A stretch of 64,000 bases of DNA from Colias croceus (lineage: Eukaryota > Arthropoda > Insecta > Lepidoptera > Pieridae): contig NC_059568.1 of the NCBI RefSeq assembly GCF_905220415.1, forward strand, positions 4,154,001 to 4,218,000, in the 5' to 3' direction. The position numbers were made by a program, and so were the translations under genes. Positions 25,301 to 34,300 of this stretch are shown here, in pieces (position 1 is the stretch's first letter; every line of letters begins with the position of its first letter). The notes under the pieces are model-generated. The model ran no database searches. It worked only from the letters and a program-made list of their open reading frames with translations, and had not been told where the DNA came from.

Positions 25301-28300
25301 CTGAAAGATCACAAGGTTGTAGTGCAGTATAACATATTTATATATCAGGAAGTTGTACAATAACCTGATGGTCTGCGATAACAGTCATTCATATGCAATT
25401 TCAACAATGAGCTGCAGATTTGTTGCCACAAATTGAATTGCAAGATAAGAATGCAGTCAGGGTTATAGGTTTCTGGGTCCAGTATTATTGTTCAGTACAG
25501 AATAATGTTTGCTATTCTCTCCCATTGCAAAATTAGGCTTTGTACTGACAACAGGACAATATATCATATCTGTTTCACTGATCTATGTTCTAACGCCCAA
25601 TAGGTTATTCCGTTCTGTGGCTGTAGGGTTAGATGGTTGTTAAATATCTGCTAAGAATCAAACCTTTTGTTTAATTTTATTTCATATTTATTTATGATGA
25701 TGTGTGTAGTCAGTGTAGTGGCCTAAATACTTATAAGAAAGATTACCCAATGTTATTATGGATCAAAATAGGTTGATTGTTATTATGAATGTTTAAGTTA
25801 AAAATTTCAATATTCCAAGATACAAGACTATGAAAGTATGAAAAGTAAAATGCTGAAAAAAGAGTTATAATATTATAATCATGCTTCTTTTTGAATAAAT
25901 TCATCATACACACTTTTAATTTGTTTTACCAAGTTAGCATATTAGGTTACATTAGTGCATAGGTACAATTTTTAAAACGTGATTTCTATAAATAAACAAT
26001 AAAAATATTATCAATTGTCTGTTTCTAAAAATATCTCCAATCAATTCATGATTTCTTTTATTAAATGCTAAGTAACACGTTTTGAAACGTAAGTAAAAAT
26101 TTGTATTGTTGCTGAATATAATGTCAGTATGAAAATCATGCCCTCAATTTTTTTTGTTTACTATGTATGAATTCTAGTTCTATTCTATGAACTATGTTTT
26201 TCTATTTTTTTTTTAATATTGGTGATTGGTCTCTTTTACGCTTTTGTTATTGACAGATTTAGTTTTAGAATTTATTTTTCGCCTTTCATGTAATATTATA
26301 ATTTGGAAATAATGTTTGATCTTTTGTTTAGCTTTCTTTCAACTAATAATGGAAAGATTTTATCTTATGATTTGTCTGAAAATTAGAGGCTAAAGATCCA
26401 GTTCTACTATGGTCTATGTGGCACAATCAACCTTATACTAGCCAGAGCTGATGTATGTTAAAATTATGGAAAGTGGTCTATTTATATTATAATTTTACTA
26501 GCTTACCGCCCGCGTCTTCGCCCGCTTTCTCTAAAACGATTTGAGATTTAAACTATCCTATCTCTCAAGTTGTATCGAACTGCACATGGTGTGCGAATTT
26601 TATTATAATCCGTTAAGTGGTTTAGGAGTCCATTGAGGACAAACATTGTGAGAATACACGAGATTTATATATTATAATTTTATATTTATGTTCCAGGCGG
26701 CAGTCTCCTTGATGTAATCAAACACAAGATGAAGGTTTCAAATTGCAAGCACGGTGTCTTTGATGAGGCCACTATTGCAACTGTGCTCAAAGAGGTGCTA
26801 AAGGGACTGGAGTATTTCCACAGCAACGGACAGATTCACAGGTAATTTGGTTTTTTTCTAAGAAAATTATATCATGTGGTATGGTAAAAAATATTATATG
26901 AATTATTATATTATGCTATGTTATTGTGTACTGGTTTATATTTAGCTGTATTCAACTTGTGTATAAGGTAGTAAGAATTTTGCTAATGTATTTAAATATT
27001 TTTCTGTAGTGCGAACTGCTTATGTATTTATAAAAGATGCAGCATTGTTTGTTCTGCGAAAATATTAAATTGCGTGCATTGCTAATGAAATAAATGCTCA
27101 TTGCGAATTTCTTAAGATAAGATTAGTAATCAGGGTTCGGTGTTTATGGAGTCATTCATAATCATAACTAAATTAAGCCTCAATGATTTAAAATGTTGAA
27201 TGAGCAATTCTTTTTGTATATATGTACATACATGTAAACAGTAAATGAATTTTACATAATCACAAAATTATGTTTAACTAGCGGTCCGCCCCGGCTTCGC
27301 CCGTGGTACATATTTCGCAATAAAAAGCCTATGTTCTTTCTCAGGGTCTAAAGATTGTCTGTGCCAAATTTCATCAAAATCGGTCCAGTAGTTTATGAGC
27401 CTATTCATTACAATCAAACAAACAAACAAAGTTTTCCTCTTTATAATATTAGTGTAGATGTAGATTGTAATACATCATTTACTAATATACAAAACTGAAG
27501 AGTTTGTTTGTTGGTTTCCTTACTCTGGAACTGCTGGTCCGAATTGCAGGGCACAGCTAGTAATGTCTCATACATTTTAATTAAAAATCGGTCAGAATAT
27601 CGTCAAAAATATCTAAATTACGCGAGATTTAGGTTGTGTAAATTTATTTGTTTGTGTGTAAATTTGTTAATGTCATATAGGCAGCGCAATTTTAATTGTT
27701 ATTTTAAATATTTCATTTCGAAAGCTTTGCGATGTTTTTTATTAAATGTTTATTATGCTGCTATGCAGTACTTCTAGTGTAAATGAGTTGACGCGAAATT
27801 CTTGTTTATGCATTCATCTTTCTGAAATTATACTTCATTAAATGCATTGATAGAATTATCAATGAGCTGGTTAAAAGTTTGTCTGTTGAACTTTCAAGTA
27901 TAAACCAATTAAATTATATTTTCTCTTAAGGTCTTTGATACCTTTATCATTGGTCGAAGCTTTTTTTTAATAGTCTACTGGGAATCGATCCTACGTCTTC
28001 TCGTTTAAAAGCTTTGACTCCACAGTATTAACCAAAAAACGTTTGAAGTGTCCTATTTTTATTTATAATTATTGGACTAAAAATTCATTGGTTGTAATTT
28101 CTATAATGCTTTAGCTTCATAACTATTGTGCTATGCAATTGCGTTTTTGCTTTGGCGTATTTTGCAGGGCGAGTGAAAAATATTTTGTGATCAATATACT
28201 GTGATCTTGACTGTAATAATCATGAAGTAAATAAAAAAATGTATGTTTTGACCCGATTCCGGTTCCGGTAATGGCGTCGTAAACAAGTCAGATAACGAGC

Positions 28301-31300
28301 TCCGTGAAAATAATTAAAATAACTGTGTAAAAGGCGTTGTTCAGTGTATTCCAAGCATTAATCAGTTGATTCCAGTGTCGAACTTCATTATGTGCAAATA
28401 AATTCAGTGCGGAAAACGCGTATTTTAATAAAAAAAGTGTACTACAAATAGCATGAACTTAACCTAAAAACCCATTGACATTTGAAATTTATCGAAGTAA
28501 CTTTTCAACGTAATTAGAGTATCAACGCAAGAAATTGAAAAAATAGAAACGGCCAACAACGAAACAACTGACACAGCATAAAATTCGCTGTTTTCAAACC
28601 GTGGGCTAGCATTGTTTAGTTGAAATAAAATTTTATCCGCCGCCATTATGAGTTCTCAAATGTCAGGCGAGATGTTGTTACTTCTGGAAAAAATGAAGGA
28701 AGAGCTCACCAAACAAACAATTCAAATAACAGAAAACGTTCTTAAAATGGTAGATGAAAAAATACAGCCGATAATTGCGGAAAATGTAAGACTTTCGCGG
28801 GAAGTTGAAACACTGAACAAGAAGATACAATCATTAGATTTAACCGCTAGGAAAAATAACATCATTCTACATGGAATCGCCGAACCTAGCACAGAGAGAT
28901 ACGAAGATAAATTTTAAACGCTCTGGTAATTAAAACAATCACGGACTTGGAGGTGCCTCTCGAAAACAGTGAAATTAACAAAGTGCAACGCCTGGGTAAA
29001 ATAAAGGAAAATGGAAAAATAAGACCGATCTTGCTAACACTAACGACTATGCAGAAAAAAATCCAGATCCTAAGAAATAATAAGAAAATGAAAGAACACA
29101 CTTATATTACAAATGTCTATTCTAAGGAAACCATAGAGAAACGCAAAGCACAAGCCAATATTTTTCGTGACAATGAAAAAAGGAAAAGAACGCCGGAGAC
29201 ACCAAGCCCCAAGGAAGCAACCAATAACACTAGCAAGAAAATCCAGCGGACAGATGCTTTTCAACGCATGCGTGAGCGAGCCTACTGTATGTCCGAAAAG
29301 AATAATTTTATAATTAAGAAAAGAATAATTAATATATGGGCGACGTGGAGCACTTACCACCAGGTGACGCGTCTGCTCTGTTGCCTCCTATTGCATAAAA
29401 AAAAAAAAAAAATACCTACCTCAAATACTAACCGGAATCAGAACAACATACCAACATATATACAACATCAACAGAAACAAAAAACACTTGCATTCCCCAA
29501 CCCGGTTGGTCCCCATGGGGAATTAGACCGAAACCCTCCAATACAAAATCAACAACATCGAAACGAAGCAAATAACATCCAAAGCACTCTACCCAATCAA
29601 AAATACAAAATGGAGATTCCAGCAACTAAGCGCACAAGAATATGCATTGCTACTCTCAATGTGTTGACACTAAGATCAGAAGAAAACCTGTCAGAACTAT
29701 CATTAGCACTAAAAAACACAAACTGGGATATTCTCGGGATGAGTGAAGTGAGAAGAATAGGAGAACACATTGTTGCACATCCAGATTTCTTGCTATATCA
29801 TATAGGAGAGACCACAGGACAATATGGTGTGGGATTTTTAGTAAAGAAATATCTAACAAAGCACATAAAAGGTTTTTATGGTGTATCAGAGCGCATAGCA
29901 TTATTGAATCTAGAACTGCCAGACTACAAGGACCCATGGACAATTATTCAAGTATACTCACCCACAGAACAAGCAGATATTGAAAAAATTTACCAGTAAT
30001 ATCACAATTTGAAAAAAACTTTACAGACACATGCCCACAAAAATATAATTGTGATGGGTGACTTCAATGGACAAATTGGTGAACGTATAGGTCCCTACAC
30101 ATACAACTCAAAACCTAGAAGCAGAAACGGAAAAATTCTCTTGGACTTTGCAATGGAAAATAACCTTACAATATTAAATACTGTCTTCAAGAAAAAGAAA
30201 AATAGAATGTAAACCTGGCTGTCACCCGATGGCAAATCAAAAAACCAAATCGACTTTATAATGACAAATAAACAAAAATTTTTCTTGGATATAAATGTCA
30301 TCAACAACCTCAACTTCAACACTAATCACCGTATGGTCAGGGCTGAACTGAATTCATCTCAACCAAAGAATTCCAGACCAAGAACAAGCCCAGGGATTCT
30401 AAAAATCAATAAAAACAATATAGGAGAAATAGCCAACTCACTCAACTCGAAACTTAACTTAAGCATCCTTCCCTATAGCTATCACATTATTTATTCAGGA
30501 GGATTATGTGATCTATTTCATAATTTGTCTATACATATTATAAGAGCTTAAAAACAAAAACGAATATAACATTGTGACTGATTTGTGTAATAAGATGACT
30601 TCTCTTTACGTAAAAATAGTATTATATCCACAAAAGAATGGATTATGTATATCTAACTGAAGGACACTTCCAAATTAAAAAAAAATTACGATACAATTCT
30701 GATATATTGAAAATATGGGAATTTGAAAAATGAAACGGAATGTAAATATGCTATTAGCACCTAATATGACTTGAAACTGTGATGTGGACTAGGAAAATAG
30801 GCGTTTGAGACGTCAAAGTTGAGAGTTAAACATATTACTTTTGTAAGTACCCCTCCCTAAACTGCTCCTAACAAAATTCCAGGGACATAAAAGCGGGTAA
30901 CATCCTGCTAGGCGAAGATGGTACGGTACAAATAGCAGATTTCGGTGTGTCTGCCTGGCTCGCTACAGGCAGGGACCTTTCCAGGCAGAAGGTCAGGCAT
31001 ACCTTCGTGGGCACACCGTGTTGGATGGCGCCGGAGGTTATGGAACAGGTAATTTGGAATGTTTTACTTCTACATTATAGAATTTAAGGAAAAAAAGTAA
31101 AAACTATACATAAAAATAGATGAAAATATATATAAATATGAATAGATAGATCAGAAAAATGAACGTGTGTGCCGAGCACACGTGTCAAAAGTGAAACTTC
31201 TTTGAAGATTCAAAAATACCAAAATTGAAACCTTGATCGTGACGACGTGACCTTGAAATTTTACTTACAACACGCCTAAAGAAGTTTCACTTAAAAAAAT

Positions 31301-34300
31301 TCAGAACACTTTCACCAGTGGAAAGATGGCTATAGTTTAATTAGATTATATCCTAAATTAACCGCAATGAATCTAAATTAAATTTTTGTTACATTAATTA
31401 CAGGATCATGGTTACGATTTCAAAGCAGACATCTGGTCGTTCGGAATCACGGCAATAGAAATGGCCACGGGCACGGCCCCCTACCACAAGTATCCGCCAA
31501 TGAAAGTGTTGATGCTCACACTGCAAAATGATCCCCCAAACTTGGATACAGGTATAGTCATTAACCTTTTACAAATGCGATAGTTATTCTGTCTGTTTCC
31601 CTTGCACGTCATAACTACTGAACAAATATTGTTAAAATTTTGAAGATAATTAAAATTGGGAAGATTACGAGGCTACTTTTTGACAACAAAGAATGTATGT
31701 ATGTTAAGTAGATAATAATTAATAGTTTGTATGACCTCAGTTGAATATATACTTAAAAATAGTTTCCTCCTCCTGTATGCGTAAAATATCATTAAATATT
31801 TTTTTTATATGACAGGTGCTGATGAGAAAGAGCAATATAAAATATATGGGAAGACGTTCAGGAAAATGATCGTCGATTGCCTCCAAAAGGATCCCTCAAA
31901 GCGTCCGTCCGCGACGGAGCTGTTGAAACACCCGTTCTTCAAGAAAGCCAAAGATAAGAAGTATTTGACGCAGACTCTGGTTGCTATCGGACCTAGTATG
32001 GAGACTAGGGTTCACAAGGTTAGTAGATATGGATTTTTTATATGTCTTTCTCTTTCAATATGTCTTTTAACTTGTTAATTATTGTAGTGAACACTAGTTT
32101 TGCAACTAGGAAGTCTGGTCCCTTCGGCTACCTATATTCTGTATTCTTGATGTAATTCTCATCACATTATCACTTGTCTAATAAAAATGATAAGGGTTTA
32201 AAAAGGTTTTAAAAGTGTTTAAAAAGGTTGTAATTAAAAAAGGAGGATGATGGGAATGAATCCTCATTTTTATAATTACGCCGTTAGTACACCGACGCAT
32301 TCGCGTGCGGCAGCGAAACAACGAAAAATCTGTCAGTAGTATAGCAGGTTTTCGCATATGATATGTCTTACTCTAGCACATAGATAGATGAAATAGTTGC
32401 GTCCTTGTCAGTATTGTTTCGCAAGGAACTGCGAAATGGCCATTACACAGACGCATTGCGAAAAAGTTGCGAAAACATTGCTGTCTATACTAACGTTCCG
32501 CAGATATTTCGCTACGCAGTAGTTTCGCAGAGATTCGCTGCCGCACGCGAATGCGTCCGTGTGCTAACGGCGTTAACGACGCAATAACCATTATTCCTTG
32601 TCCACAGGCGAGCAAACGCCAGCCCGGTACCTCTGGGCGACTACATCGCACAGTGACTGGAGAGTGGGTTTGGAGTGAGGAGGAGGAGGAGGGAGCAGCT
32701 GATACAGCGGACTCGGACAGCGAGGAGGGCAGCGACAAGCGGCCCATGAACGAGCTGCTGCGGGACGACTCCAGTGCCAGCGATAATGAGGAGGTGTGTA
32801 GAGCATCTGTGTGTTGCTGTTTGTGTATGGAGTGGGGAGGAGGAGGGAGTGACAGCTATAACCAGATGTTACGCCATCTATACACAGAATCATATTTTAT
32901 CCCATACCACAGAATACATAATAGTAGCTAAACGCTACAGAACGGACACTCTCCGCCTCCCGCCAAAATTAAACACTTACCTCACCCCGCACGATCAGAC
33001 ATAAAATGGTCCATATTTTTCTACAGGGACGATATGCAACGAAGATTGACAACATTAATCAAATTGACTTAAAGTAATTTTATTATTTTGGATTTGTGAT
33101 TATCGTTTTTCGTAGAAAATGGTTAGATATTGTGCTGTTTACGCAGCAGTATTTCATCAGAAAAACGCGAATTTTTTTTTACGCTAGTCAAAAATGTGCC
33201 AACCACAGAACAGTAAGAACATAATAGAAGTGCTATAATGTCATCATTAGTATGAAAACCAGTGTCGCCAAACCCACACATTTAAACCGATAGTTATACA
33301 GTACACTACAAGTAAACTATGCCTTTGATTGGACAGCTTAGTTTGAGTAAAAACTGACTTAGGTTATAAATTCAGCATTTCAATATGTACCCTAACGAAC
33401 CAAGTTACGGTTTATTTTAGTATAACATCCCTAGGTATATTAGCTGTTTTGTTTCTCTTTGCTCAGAAATTCCAAATTCGAAAACATTCAGCTATTCCAC
33501 AACAGAGGGCGTTGGTTTTCAATACATATAACTTTGAACCTCTACACATAAAGATAAGGTTGAAATTTGTGTCACTCTAAATTAATGACATTAACTTGAC
33601 ATTAACCTGATGCTATGCTCTAAGGGATGTCAGTCTTGTTATCGATAATTCACAAATAAATATATTTTTGTGCATTTTTTTTTCTTTCTATTATATGAGT
33701 ATAGGATAATGTGTCACATTTTGGAGTATGTTTATTACTACTAAGTACGTCTTTTCATATTATTATATTTAAATAAAAAACGGAATAGAATAGTATAAAT
33801 CTATATTTACAAAACAAACAGAAAATATGCATTATTTTAAATCTTGGAACTGCCGTAGGTTTGATGTATCGGTGGCCTTTGTTAGACTGCTTATTGCTGT
33901 TCGGCATCCAGTTAACTCGTCACGTTGCATTTATTATCCATTTCTCTTTTAAATTAGGCTCTTTCGAAAATCTATAAATAAATAGGACAAATGAAAGCTA
34001 AGGAAAAATAGAATAAAATTTAATATTTAAAATGTTTGTCTTTTCTAAAGTATCGATACTGTCGATATGCGCCACATGCATCACTAATCCGACATTCGTT
34101 TGTTTATTTCAATAATATTCCAGAAAGTCTTGTTTGCTGTTCAATCTATATTAGTACTTATTTCTTATGGATTAAGGTTCATTTTGACTTAATATTTTTA
34201 TAAATGTTTGACAAATTACGACAAGCGAAGTTGTAACATAAAATATATTTAAAATAAATTAAAATAAGACTTACCGATGGTATGAAATGCCTCGATTGCT

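Larger units (their letters stand above)
28280..30470 (+). mobile_element. LINE with ORF1 and endonuclease, lacking RT
   Basis: A 5' non-coding part leads to an ORF at 28648 (coiled-coil-like, ending RKNNIILHGIAEPS). A frame change near 28917 leads into a second reading frame (28947-30450) with an L1-ORF1-like RNA-binding segment (VQRLGKIKENGKIRPILLTL), then an AP-type endonuclease: RICIATLNVLTLRSEENL, DILGMSEVRRIGEH, IVMGDFNGQIGERIG, WLSPDGKSKNQIDFIMTN, NHRMVRAEL. In-frame stops interrupt it near 29997 and 30210. The copy ends before any reverse transcriptase, which is the opposite of normal 5' truncation. RTE-like by the endonuclease wording. In fray intron 6, same strand. Confidence 0.75.

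Noticed and set aside
32551..33004. Overlapping long ORFs around fray exon 10
   Set aside because: They are other frames or read-through of the exon into its intron. The spliced kinase frame accounts for the coding signal.
33119..33180. Possible THAP start (MVRYCAVYAAVFHQ) just outside the 1.3-kb element
   Set aside because: Only the first few residues look right, the second cysteine of the motif is missing, and the frame has no supported continuation.
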